Below, one piece after another: positions 43,372 through 51,056 of a stretch of DNA of 64,000 nucleotides. Source of the DNA: DASSQJ01 sp963772645 (GTDB lineage: Bacteria; Actinomycetota; Actinomycetes; Actinomycetales; Dermatophilaceae). Below the pieces are notes generated by a model, which was given only the letters and a program-made list of their open reading frames with translations, was not told the origin of the DNA and did no database searches. Each line of letters starts with the position of its first letter. The stretch's first letter is position 1. A program made the translations under genes and the position numbers. Location: the NCBI GenBank assembly GCA_963772645.1, contig CAVYYD010000010.1:1-64000 (forward strand), given 5' to 3'.

Positions 43372-44277
43372 TGACCAGCACCGACCGGCCGGACGGGCAG
43401 GCCCTCGTCCACGCCGTCAACGTCACCAAGGCCTTCCACGGCACCGAGGTCCTCAAGGGCATCGACATGGACGTGCGCCGCGGCGAGGTCGTCGTCCTCC
43501 TCGGCCCGTCCGGGTCGGGCAAGACGACGTTCCTGCGCTGCATCAACCAGCTCGAGGACATCGACGGCGGCCGGATCTGGGTCGACGGGGACCTCATGGG
43601 CTACGAGGACCGCGGTGGCCGCCTGCACCGCCTCGCCGGACAAGCGGATCGCCCAGCAGCGCCGGGACATCGGCATGTGCTTCCAGCGCTTCAACCTGTT
43701 CCCGCACATGACCGCGATCGAGAACGTCACCGAGGGCCCGGTCCAGGTCAAGGGGGTGCCGAAGAAGGCGGCCGTCGAGCGGGCCAGGGAGCTGCTGGAG
43801 CAGGTCGGCCTCGGCGACAAGCCGGCGGCCTACCCCTCGCAGCTCTCCGGCGGCCAGCAGCAGCGGGTGGCGATCGCCCGGGCGCTCGCGATGGAGCCCA
43901 AGCTCATGCTCTTCGACGAGCCGACCTCGGCCCTGGACCCCGAGCTCGTCGGCGAGGTCCTCAAGGTGATGCGTGACCTCGCCCAGCAGGGCATGACGAT
44001 GATCGTCGTGACCCACGAGATGGGCTTCGCGCGCGAGGTCGCCGACCGGGTCGTCTTCATGGACGCCGGCGTCGTCGTCGAGGAGGGGCCGCCCTCCGAC
44101 GTCATCCTCCGGCCGCAGCACCACCGGACCCGAGCCTTCCTCTCCCGGATGCGCCAGGAGGAGACCGCGCACGCCCAGGCGGTGGCCGAGCACTCCCGTG
44201 CGGTCGCCGACGCGGCCGCGGCCGAGCAGGCCGCGGCAGCCGAGGCCGGACCGGCGGGCGAGCCGCCCACCGCGTGA
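43371..44277 (+). pseudogene. Polar amino-acid ABC transporter ATP-binding protein, frameshifted
   Basis: The ATG at 43371 opens MTSTDRPDGQ. Walker A is LGPSGSGKTTFLRCINQLE. At about 43632-43642 the frame is lost: GRLHRL should continue PDKRIAQQRRDIGMCFQRF, but one extra base moves that to the +1 frame. The rest is intact in that frame: LSGGQQQRVAIARAL, LMLFDEPTSALDPEL, THEMGFA. The whole would be about 300 residues, with an Ala/Glu-rich tail. The break lies between Walker A and the signature, so a translated product would be inactive. It is a true lesion or a single-base error. Confidence 0.85.
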
Positions 44278-44594
44278 TGCTGCCGGCGCTGGTCCGCGTC
44301 CGCGGCCGGTCGATGCTGCCCACCTACCGCGACGGCGACGTCCTCCTCGTCGTGCGTGGGGCCCCGCCGCGCCCGGGCCGGGCGGCCGTCGTCCGGCTGC
44401 CGCCCGACGCCACCGGCCGGCCGCGACCGGTGGCGGTCAAGCGGCTGGCCGGCCGCGACCCGCAGGACCCACGACGCTGGTGGGTCGACTCGGACAACGC
44501 CGCCGAGGGCATCACCTCCTTCGACGTCGGGCCACTGGCCGAGGCGGACATTCTCGCGGTGGTCGCCGGACTGGTGTGGCGCCCGCTGGGGTAG
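44274..44594 (+). CDS. sodX: Nickel-type superoxide dismutase maturation protease
   Basis: A 106-residue S24/S26-family peptidase without a membrane anchor. RGRSMLPTYRDGDVLLV carries the catalytic Ser and RPVAVKRLAG the Lys, the Ser-Lys dyad of signal-peptidase relatives. In NiSOD loci this enzyme trims the SodN leader so that the N-terminal His can bind nickel. It lies 45 bases before sodN. The GTG at 44274 (or ATG at 44277) overlaps the ATPase stop, so translation is coupled to that frameshifted gene. Confidence 0.88.
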   Translation: MMLPALVRVRGRSMLPTYRDGDVLLVVRGAPPRPGRAAVVRLPPDATGRPRPVAVKRLAGRDPQDPRRWWVDSDNAAEGITSFDVGPLAEADILAVVAGLVWRPLG

Positions 44595-44639
44595 GTTGGC
44601 AAGGACCGCCTGTCCACCACACGACCCGAGGAGTGACAC

Positions 44640-45035
44640 ATGCTGTCCCTGTTCCGCATCACCGAGGTCTCGGCCCACTGCGACCTCCCGTGCGGTGTCT
44701 ACGACCCCGCCCAGGCACGCATCGAGGCCGAGTCGGTGAAGATGATCTGCCAGAAGGTGGCCGACAACGACGACCCCGACTTCCGGGTGCGTGCGACGAT
44801 CATCAAGGAGCAGCGCTCCGAGCTCGTCAAGCACCACCTGTGGGTGCTGTGGACCGACTACTTCAAGCCCCCGCACTTCGAGAAGTACCCGAACCTCCAC
44901 ACCCTCTTCAACGAGGCGACGAAGCTCGCCGGCGCCGCGGGCACCAAGGGTGAGTTCGACGTGGCGACGGCCGACGAGCTGCTCGCCAAGATCGAGGAGA
45001 TCTCGACGATCTTCTGGGAGACCAAGAAGGCCTGA
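44640..45035 (+). CDS. sodN: Nickel superoxide dismutase
   Basis: A 131-residue precursor. A leader of about 13 residues precedes the nickel hook, HCDLPCGVYDP: after cleavage His1, Cys2 and Cys6 bind nickel. The remainder (ARIEAESVKMICQKVADND, LVKHHLWVLWTDYFKPPHFE) is the four-helix body. The enzyme dismutates superoxide. A GAGGAG ribosome-binding site lies upstream. Cleavage by SodX is required for activity. Confidence 0.95.
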   Translation: MLSLFRITEVSAHCDLPCGVYDPAQARIEAESVKMICQKVADNDDPDFRVRATIIKEQRSELVKHHLWVLWTDYFKPPHFEKYPNLHTLFNEATKLAGAAGTKGEFDVATADELLAKIEEISTIFWETKKA

Positions 45036-45048
45036 GCCCCACAGCGGC

Positions 45049-45079
45049 ACGGCGGGCGCCCCCTCGGGGCGCCCGCCGT
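45049..45079. terminator. Bidirectional terminator between sodN and manA
   Basis: ACGGCGGGCGCCCC pairs perfectly with GGGGCGCCCGCCGT around a CTC loop, a 14-base-pair stem in the gap between the two convergent genes. It can serve both strands. Confidence 0.75.
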
Positions 45080-45117
45080 CCTCGTCCGGGACCGGCCGGT
45101 CCCGGCGGCCGTTCCGC

Positions 45118-46293
45118 TCAGCCGTGCGCCCCGGGCGGGTCGAGGCCGGGGACGGTGACGACGTAGGCCTCCCCCACGCCGTCGAGGCGCACCGGACCCT
45201 CGCCGGCCGGGACGAAGACCGACTCGGCGTCCTTGAGCAGCACCCTGTGCCGCGGCGACCCGAGGCTGACCCGGCCGCGCAGGCAGAAGACGATGCGGGG
45301 ACCCACCTCCCCCGGGAGGCGGCGCCCCGGCTCCACCCGGTGGAGCAGGAAGCGGTCCGAGGCGGAGTCGAACACCTCGACCCCGGGCGCCAGCCGGCGC
45401 GGCCGCCCCGCGACGCCCCCGGCTTCGGGGTCGACGATGCGCAGCAGCTCGGGGACGTTGACCGGCTTGCTCGTGAGGCCGGCCCGCACGACGTTGTCGG
45501 AGTTCGCCAGGACCTCGATGCCGAGCCCGCGGACGTAGGAGTGCAGCACCCCGGCCGCGACGTCGATGTACTCGCCCGGGGCCAGCACCCGGTGCTGCAT
45601 GAGGAGCAGGACGACGAGGCCGATGTCGTCGGGATGCATCTCGGCGACGTCGACGACCGCGGCCGCGGCCGTGCCGATCGCGTCGGGGTCCTCGCCGAGC
45701 CGGACACACGCCGCGACCACCTGGCGGACGAGGTCGTCGACCCGGTCGGGCGGGGTGGCCAGGACCGCCGCGAGGAGGGCACGGCACGGCTCGGGCGCGC
45801 TCGCGGTGCGCCGCACCATGTCGCTGAACCGGGGGACGTCGAGACGGCGGGCCACCTCCTCGACCTCGTCCCGGTGCCGCATCCCGACGAACACCTCGAA
45901 CTGTCCGATGGCCAGGAGCAGCTCGGGCTTGGCCGAGTCGTCGACGTAGACCTCGCCGCCGGTGGTCGCGCGCACCGCGCGGGCCTGCTCGGCGGTCGGG
46001 TGGGCCTGGATCGAGATCGCCCGGCCCGGCGCGAGCACCTTGAGGAGGAACGGCAGCCGCTCCCCGTGGCGCTCGACGCACTCGGCGCCGAGCTCGCCCA
46101 CGGGGTCGGCGGCGATGACCGCCGCGAGGTCCGGGGCGCCCCGGCGGTCGGTGCCGGCCGGCCCCGACTCGTGCGAGCCCATCCACAGCTCGGACTCCGG
46201 GAGCTCGGTGGGGATGCTGCGGCCCTGCAGGCTGGCGATGGCCACGTGCGACCCCCATGCGTCGTTGAAGACGACGGGAGCCAGACGATCCAC
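45118..46293 (-). CDS. manA: Mannose-6-phosphate isomerase, class I
   Basis: A 391-residue zinc enzyme interconverting fructose-6- and mannose-6-phosphate. SELWMGSHESGP, the zinc ligands in SIQAHPTAEQA and SAKPELLLA, and DVAAGVLHSYVRG are visible. The N-terminal YAWG-like motif appears as NDAWGS. GTG start at 46293. It supplies mannose for glycans or mycothiol-related and wall sugars. Confidence is slightly lowered by the divergent start of the protein. Confidence 0.88.
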   Translation of the reverse strand: MDRLAPVVFNDAWGSHVAIASLQGRSIPTELPESELWMGSHESGPAGTDRRGAPDLAAVIAADPVGELGAECVERHGERLPFLLKVLAPGRAISIQAHPTAEQARAVRATTGGEVYVDDSAKPELLLAIGQFEVFVGMRHRDEVEEVARRLDVPRFSDMVRRTASAPEPCRALLAAVLATPPDRVDDLVRQVVAACVRLGEDPDAIGTAAAAVVDVAEMHPDDIGLVVLLLMQHRVLAPGEYIDVAAGVLHSYVRGLGIEVLANSDNVVRAGLTSKPVNVPELLRIVDPEAGGVAGRPRRLAPGVEVFDSASDRFLLHRVEPGRRLPGEVGPRIVFCLRGRVSLGSPRHRVLLKDAESVFVPAGEGPVRLDGVGEAYVVTVPGLDPPGAHG

Positions 46294-46330
46294 GGGACCT
46301 CGATGAGCAGCGGCGACGGACCTTGCGAGC

Positions 46331-47683
46331 CTAGCGCGCGGCCGTCGCGCGCGCGGCCGCCTCGCGCTCGGCGACCCGGGCCGTGCCCGTGTCGGAGGTC
46401 ACCCGGGAGAGCGCGTCGACGACCTCGGGGTCGTACTCGTAGCCGAGGCCCAGGTGGATGCGCTCCATGGCCGCCGCGACGCGCGCCGGGTGCGTCGAGC
46501 CCCCGGTGAGGTCGTCGAAGGCGTTGGCGACCTTGATGATGCGGCTCGCCACCGGCACGGCCTCCCCCATCTCCCGGACCTGCCGGTACGGGGTGGTCTG
46601 GGTCTCGACGTAGGCGGCCACGGCGTCCAGCCCCTCCGCGTGCCGGATGATGCGGGCGCCCTCCGCGGCGATGTCCCGCTGGTCGCTCGGCGCGGCGAGC
46701 ACCGTCGCGCCGTCCGGGATGGGCTCGCGCAGCGCGATCTGGCCGAGGTCGTGGAGCAGCGCGGCGTACTCGAGGTCGCGCAGGTCGCGGTCGGAGAGGC
46801 CCAGCACCCGGCCGATCCGCACGCTCGTGGCCGAGACCCGTTCGGCGTGCGCGACCGGGGTGTAGCCACCGTGCTCGGTGAGCTGGGAGAGCGTCACGAT
46901 CGTCTGCCGGTAGGTCGCGCGGTTGCGGGCGTACCGGAAGACGGCGACGTAGGTGATGGCCAGCGGGAAGAGCGCCGCGGGGATGGAGGCGAGCCCCAGG
47001 GCGGGAGCCATCAGGGCGATCGTCGGGCCCGAGGCGACGACGGCCAGGGTCAGCGGTGCGGCCTCGCCGATCTCGTCGCGCAGCGCGGTCGACCACGGGC
47101 TGCCCGCCCGCTCGGCCCGGGTGGCCGACGACACGACCATCTCGACGACGAGGCCCAGGGCGGCGACGAGGACCATGGCCGCGCCGAGGGCGGCCCGTGG
47201 CGCCCCCGGGGTCAGCTGGAGGTCCCAGAGACGCTGGCCGTGCGGGCCGGCCTCACGGGTGAGCACCGCGGCGAGGGCCACCCCCAGGAGGTTGGCCGTC
47301 ACCTGGGGCAGGCCGACGTCCCGGCCCCGGAGCCGCCGGATGACAGCCGCGAGACCGAGGCCGACGGCCACGACGAGGACGACGGTGCCGGCGGGCACGT
47401 CGAAGGTCGGCTCGCCCTGGATCGGCCCGAGGAAGCACACCGCCAGGGCCGAGGCCGAGGCGAGCGGGGCGATCTCACGCCCGCTCGGCATCCGCAGCCG
47501 GGCCAGCTCCCCGGCGACGAGGACGAGGAGGACGACGGCGAGGGTCACCTCGTGGGTGCGCAGGGCGGCGAGGACGTACGCCCTCGAGGTGAGGACGGCG
47601 TAGCCGACGACGAGGACGCCGACGACGACGACGGCGACGGCCAGCGTCCAGACCCGGTCGCGGCGGCGGTTCAGGTGCCTCAC
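46331..47683 (-). CDS. Membrane HD-domain phosphohydrolase
   Basis: A 450-residue protein. Its first half has about seven membrane segments. The C-terminal HD domain (about 255 to 430) has HAERVSATSVRIGRVL and the metal-binding ALLHDLGQIALREP. It resembles HD-GYP-like enzymes but without a clear GYP motif. Such domains hydrolyse cyclic dinucleotides or other phosphoesters. It overlaps the previous HD gene by four bases (ATGA). Confidence 0.8.
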   Translation of the reverse strand: MRHLNRRRDRVWTLAVAVVVVGVLVVGYAVLTSRAYVLAALRTHEVTLAVVLLVLVAGELARLRMPSGREIAPLASASALAVCFLGPIQGEPTFDVPAGTVVLVVAVGLGLAAVIRRLRGRDVGLPQVTANLLGVALAAVLTREAGPHGQRLWDLQLTPGAPRAALGAAMVLVAALGLVVEMVVSSATRAERAGSPWSTALRDEIGEAAPLTLAVVASGPTIALMAPALGLASIPAALFPLAITYVAVFRYARNRATYRQTIVTLSQLTEHGGYTPVAHAERVSATSVRIGRVLGLSDRDLRDLEYAALLHDLGQIALREPIPDGATVLAAPSDQRDIAAEGARIIRHAEGLDAVAAYVETQTTPYRQVREMGEAVPVASRIIKVANAFDDLTGGSTHPARVAAAMERIHLGLGYEYDPEVVDALSRVTSDTGTARVAEREAAARATAAR

Positions 47684-48963
47684 TCCTGGCTCCCGACGAC
47701 GGCCTGGCGGGCCAGTGCGCTCTCCAGGGCACGGACCAGGTCGGCCGAGGCGACCCCCGACTCGCGCACCCAGGCGAGTGCCTCGGAGCGACGCAGCACG
47801 CCGCCGTCCGGGGTGCCGACCTCGGTGAGCAGGTCGAACTCGTCGGCCAGCCCGACGATGCGAGCCGGGAGGTCGTCCCCGGCGACGACTTCCCCCGGCT
47901 CATCGATCGAGCGACGGTGCTCGGCGATGGGGGTCAGCGCCCCGGTGAGGAAGCTGAGGCCCCGGAGCAGCGAGGCTCCCCGCTCCGGGTAGGTCGTGAG
48001 CGCGGCCCCACCGCCGTCGGCGAGGCCGCGGACGACCGCGGTGGGCAACGTCGTCTGGCCCAGGTCGTGGAGCATCCCGGCGACCCGGGTGTCGGCGACC
48101 ACCTGCGAGCGCAGGCCGAGGTGCTCGGCCATCGAGGCACTGAGCGTGGCGACCCGCTCGCTGTGCCCGACGAGGTGCGGTGCCTTGGCCTCGACGGCGG
48201 CCACGAGCACGTGCAGCGCCCGTTCCTGGGCGCCCACCTCCTCGGCGTACTGCCCGTAGCCCCACCTTGCGACGAGGAGGGGGGCGAGGACGAGGACGGC
48301 GGCGGCCGGCCCGACGTGGGCGGGCTGCCAGAGGATCACGAGGAGGAAGGCGACGATGCCGTAGCCGAGGTAGGCGGCGCCCGTGCTCTGCGCGAGGCGG
48401 CTGACCTGGACGCGCATCGGCACGCCCTGGGTGAGGCGGACCACCCCGGCGAGGAGGAGCAGGTTGACCGCGACCTGCACGAGGTCGGCGACGAGGATGG
48501 GCACGCCGACGTGGCGACTGATCTCGCCGGCCCCCGACAGGCCGCTGCTGTCGCGATGGCCGCCCGCCAGGAGGTAGGCGGTGCCGCCGACGACGCCGAG
48601 CGTCGCGAAGAGCCCGGTGTTGAAGAGACGGGCCCGTAGCGGGACGACGCCGCGTTGCAGCGGTCCCAGGACGATCCCGACGATCCCCGCGCCGGCCGGC
48701 CCGAGCAGCGCCATCGCGGACAGCGAGACGATGCTCGAGAAGGTCAGCCGCACCCGGCCGTCGATGACGACCGGACCCGACCAGTAGGTGAGTACGGCGA
48801 GGAGCACCAGGACGAGGAGCGTGCCCCCGGTGGGCACACCCTCGACATGGATCGCCACGGCGGTCAGACCGAGCCCGACCGCCGTGACGACGCCGATGTA
48901 GGTGTCGGAGAGGAGACCGAGGCGCCGCGGGGCGGCCCGTGCGGGCGGCGGACCCTCAGTCAT
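47680..48963 (-). CDS. Membrane HD-domain phosphohydrolase, upstream paralogue
   Basis: A 427-residue protein with an N-terminal membrane part (about 20 to 225, five or six helices) and a C-terminal HD domain (about 245 to 410). The domain shows VGHSERVATLSASMAEHLGL and AGMLHDLGQTTLP. A polar residue sits in the first HD pair, and the GYP motif is not obvious. The start lies only eleven bases after the stop of a tiny secreted-peptide gene, so the three genes form an operon. It may sense a periplasmic signal and tune a nucleotide messenger. Confidence 0.8.
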   Translation of the reverse strand: MTEGPPPARAAPRRLGLLSDTYIGVVTAVGLGLTAVAIHVEGVPTGGTLLVLVLLAVLTYWSGPVVIDGRVRLTFSSIVSLSAMALLGPAGAGIVGIVLGPLQRGVVPLRARLFNTGLFATLGVVGGTAYLLAGGHRDSSGLSGAGEISRHVGVPILVADLVQVAVNLLLLAGVVRLTQGVPMRVQVSRLAQSTGAAYLGYGIVAFLLVILWQPAHVGPAAAVLVLAPLLVARWGYGQYAEEVGAQERALHVLVAAVEAKAPHLVGHSERVATLSASMAEHLGLRSQVVADTRVAGMLHDLGQTTLPTAVVRGLADGGGAALTTYPERGASLLRGLSFLTGALTPIAEHRRSIDEPGEVVAGDDLPARIVGLADEFDLLTEVGTPDGGVLRRSEALAWVRESGVASADLVRALESALARQAVVGSQE

Positions 48964-48974
48964 CGATCAGCGCG

Positions 48975-49100
48975 TCAGCCAGTCCACGACCAGTGCATCG
49001 GCTGGTACGTGGGGCCCCCCGCGGCCTGGGAGGCTGCGGGGATCACGAGAGCAACCGCGGCGAGGAGCGCCGCGGCCACGAGCGTGCGAGTCCTGCTCAT
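48975..49100 (-). CDS. 41-residue secreted peptide
   Basis: ATG at 49100 follows GAAAGGA with good spacing. The product begins MSRTRTLVAAALLAAVALV and has a SQA-AGG signal-peptidase site near residue 26, leaving a mature peptide of about 15 residues (AGGPTYQPMHWSWTG). It is aromatic-rich, without Cys. It ends eleven bases before the first HD-domain gene. No family is recognised. A secreted signal or a small cell-surface peptide is possible. Confidence 0.7.
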   Translation of the reverse strand: MSRTRTLVAAALLAAVALVIPAASQAAGGPTYQPMHWSWTG

Positions 49101-49250
49101 GACGAAGTCCTTTCAGAGGCGGTACCCGGAGGCCGCGCCCTCAAGGGCGCACCGGGATGATCAGAGTTTCCCACGTGACGGGGTGTGCGACAATGGGTGC
49201 GACACGCCGCCGTCTGTGGTAGCGGTAACTCCCCGACGAGAGGTCCCCCG

Positions 49251-49325
49251 ATGAGCAAGCGCGCCCGAAAGCGTCGCTCGCGCAAGGGCAACAAGGCCAA
49301 CCACGGCCGTCGCCCCAACGCCTGA
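49251..49325 (+). CDS. Ribosomal protein bL37
   Basis: A 24-residue very basic peptide, MSKRARKRRSRKGNKANHGR then RPNA, matching the actinobacterial large-subunit protein bL37 (the mycobacterial protein ends KANHGKRPNA). It binds 23S rRNA. Its position beside rsrA/sigR is conserved in related genomes, in my knowledge of these loci. It is too short for most gene finders. Confidence 0.9.
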   Translation: MSKRARKRRSRKGNKANHGRRPNA

Positions 49326-49343
49326 GCGTCCACGACGACGAGA

Positions 49344-49373
49344 AGCGCCCGGTACGTGACCGTACCGGGCGCT
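49344..49373. terminator. Terminator between bL37 and rsrA
   Basis: AGCGCCCGGTACG and CGTACCGGGCGCT form a perfect 13-base-pair stem with a TGAC loop, followed by TTT-like bases. It lies 18 bases after the bL37 stop and 20 bases beyond the rsrA stop, so it can serve both. Confidence 0.8.
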
Positions 49374-49393
49374 TTCGTGTCGGTGGCCGGCGC

Positions 49394-49663
49394 TCAGGCC
49401 TCGCCGTCGGTGCGGATGACGGTGATGCTGCGGGTGATCCGCATCCGGAGGTAGTCGGGGGCGTGCTCGTCGACGCAGGCGCGGTGGACGGCCTGCTTGA
49501 CCGCCTTGTCCAGGTCGTGCTCGGCGAGGCACGGCCGGCACTCGTCGAGGTGGGTGGCCACCCGGCGGACGTCGTCCGGGCTCATCTCGCCGTCAAGGTA
49601 CTCGTAGATCCGGTGCAGGACCTCGGAACAGTCGCCGTGACCCGCGTGCTCGTGCCCGGCCAT
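49394..49663 (-). CDS. rsrA: RsrA-type zinc anti-sigma factor (mycothiol system)
   Basis: An 89-residue ZAS-family protein. THLDECRPCLAEH carries the H-x3-C-x2-C redox zinc motif. Zinc loss and disulfide formation under thiol stress release SigR. Another Cys (HRACVDEH) lies downstream. Its ATG overlaps the sigR stop by one base (TGATG), giving matched synthesis. Confidence 0.92.
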   Translation of the reverse strand: MAGHEHAGHGDCSEVLHRIYEYLDGEMSPDDVRRVATHLDECRPCLAEHDLDKAVKQAVHRACVDEHAPDYLRMRITRSITVIRTDGEA

Positions 49664-50295
49664 CAGTCCGCCTCCTCCGTCCCGAGGCCGCGCTGCCTCG
49701 CGTAGTCGGTGAGCAGGGCGCGCAGCTGGCGGCGTCCACGGTGCAGCCGTGACATCACCGTGCCGATCGGCGTCCCCATGATCTCGGCGATCTCCTTGTA
49801 GGCGAACCCCTCGACGTCGGCGAGGTAGACCGCCATCCGGAAGTCGTCCGGCAGCTGCTGCAGCGCCCGCTTGACCTCGCTGTCGGGCAGGTGCTCGAGC
49901 GCCTGCGCCTCCGCCGACTTCAGCCCGGCGGAGGTGTGCGACTCGGCCCGGGCCAGCTGGTAGTCCTCGACCTCGGCGGCGTCGGACTGCTGCGGCTCGC
50001 GCTGCCGCTTGCGGTAGGTGTTGATGTAGGTGTTGGTGAGGATGCGGTACATCCACGCCTTGAGGTTCGTGCCCGGCTGGTACTGGTGGAACGCGGCGAA
50101 GGCCTTGGCGTAGGTCTCCTGGAGCAGGTCCTCGGCATCGGCCGGGTTGCGCGCCGTGCGCATCGCCGCGGCGTACAGCTGGTCGATCAGCGGGAGCGCC
50201 TCGCGCTCGAAGCGGGCGGCCCGCTCCTCGGGAGTCTCGGTCGCGACGTCGACCTCGGGGCTGTCCTCGTCGACAGGGGTCTGGGGAGTGGTCAT
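49663..50295 (-). CDS. sigR: RNA polymerase sigma factor SigR (ECF group)
   Basis: A 210-residue ECF sigma factor for the thiol-oxidative stress regulon. Region 2 has RNPADAEDLLQETYAKAFAA and NLKAWMYRILTNTYINTYRK; region 4 has VEGFAYKEIAEIMGTPIGTV and SRLHRGRRQLR. ATG at 50295 is used. A GTG at 50349 would give an 18-residue longer form, similar in idea to Streptomyces sigma-R-prime. A matching autoregulatory promoter lies at 50387-50412. Confidence 0.93.
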   Translation of the reverse strand: MTTPQTPVDEDSPEVDVATETPEERAARFEREALPLIDQLYAAAMRTARNPADAEDLLQETYAKAFAAFHQYQPGTNLKAWMYRILTNTYINTYRKRQREPQQSDAAEVEDYQLARAESHTSAGLKSAEAQALEHLPDSEVKRALQQLPDDFRMAVYLADVEGFAYKEIAEIMGTPIGTVMSRLHRGRRQLRALLTDYARQRGLGTEEAD

Positions 50296-50386
50296 CGCCT
50301 CCCACCCTATCCGGGCACCTCTGCGCGACGCGCTGTCGAGCACCAGCACGGTTCCGCCTTCCGTCCGTGGTCGGGGTCAGCAGGGG

Positions 50387-50412
50387 AACACCGCCGGGTG
50401 CCGGCTCATTCC
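50387..50412 (-). promoter_or_regulatory. Consensus SigR promoter before sigR
   Basis: On the minus strand the sequence is GGAAT, 18 bases, then GTT, exactly the SigR consensus (GGAAT-N18/19-GTT). It lies 92 bases upstream of the sigR ATG, overlapping the 3' end of the alpha/beta hydrolase gene. Transcription should start near 50380, which leaves the alternative GTG at 50349 inside the message. Confidence 0.7.
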
Positions 50413-51056
50413 GCGGGCTGGTGCCTCGTGGCCTCGAGCGCGCGGCCCGCGGCAGCGGCGACGGCTGCGACGGCACGCTCCAGGGAGTGGGCGCCCTCGA
50501 CCTCCGCGAGCGTCGACCGGGCCGGGAGGACGGCCCGCAGCTCCTCGGCCGTGCCGAACGGGTCGCGCCGGCCCTGGACGACGTGCACCGGCAGCCCGGA
50601 GCGGGCCGGGGCAGCGAGCTCCTCGGCCCGCGAGCGCCCCGGGCGTCCCGGCGGGTGCAGCGGGAAGGAGAGGGCGAGCACCGCACGGGCGCCGACCTCC
50701 GCCGCGGTCCGGCAGGCCACCCGGGCGCCGGCGCTGCGGCCGCCCACGACGAGCGGTCCGGGCACCGCGGGGGTGGCCGCGAGGACGGCGAGCCACGCCG
50801 CGTCGAGCGCCGGCGGGCCGGGGCCCACCCGCCGCCCGGCCACCCGCCACGGCTGGTCGACGAGGTCGACGACCCAGCCGAGCGCCACCGCGCGGTCGCG
50901 GACGGCGAGGACGTCGTCGGTCCAGCGCAGGCCGCCGGCACCATGGCCGAGGACCAGACGCCCGCAGGGGTCCTCCGCCGGCACGCTGCGGGTCGACCGC
51001 GCCGGGCCGTACCGGGTCTCGAGGTCCCGGCTGCCGCAGGCGGAGGCGCCGCTCAC
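50406..51056 (-). CDS. KANL3/Tex30-type alpha/beta hydrolase
   Basis: A 216-residue hydrolase. GRLVLGHGAGGLRWTDD is the N-terminal loop, VVGGRSAGARVACRTA the nucleophile elbow (Ser) and QGRRDPFG holds the Asp; VEGAHSL supplies the His. GTG at 51056 overlaps the SRAP stop by four bases. The substrate is unknown. Such small hydrolases are often coupled to the SRAP gene in actinomycetes. Confidence 0.82.
   Translation of the reverse strand: MSGASACGSRDLETRYGPARSTRSVPAEDPCGRLVLGHGAGGLRWTDDVLAVRDRAVALGWVVDLVDQPWRVAGRRVGPGPPALDAAWLAVLAATPAVPGPLVVGGRSAGARVACRTAAEVGARAVLALSFPLHPPGRPGRSRAEELAAPARSGLPVHVVQGRRDPFGTAEELRAVLPARSTLAEVEGAHSLERAVAAVAAAAGRALEATRHQPAE

Noticed and set aside
43830..47096. A minus-strand frame of about 1090 residues
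   Set aside because: It runs across the ATPase, sodX, sodN, manA and part of an HD gene in the wrong frame and shows no domain.
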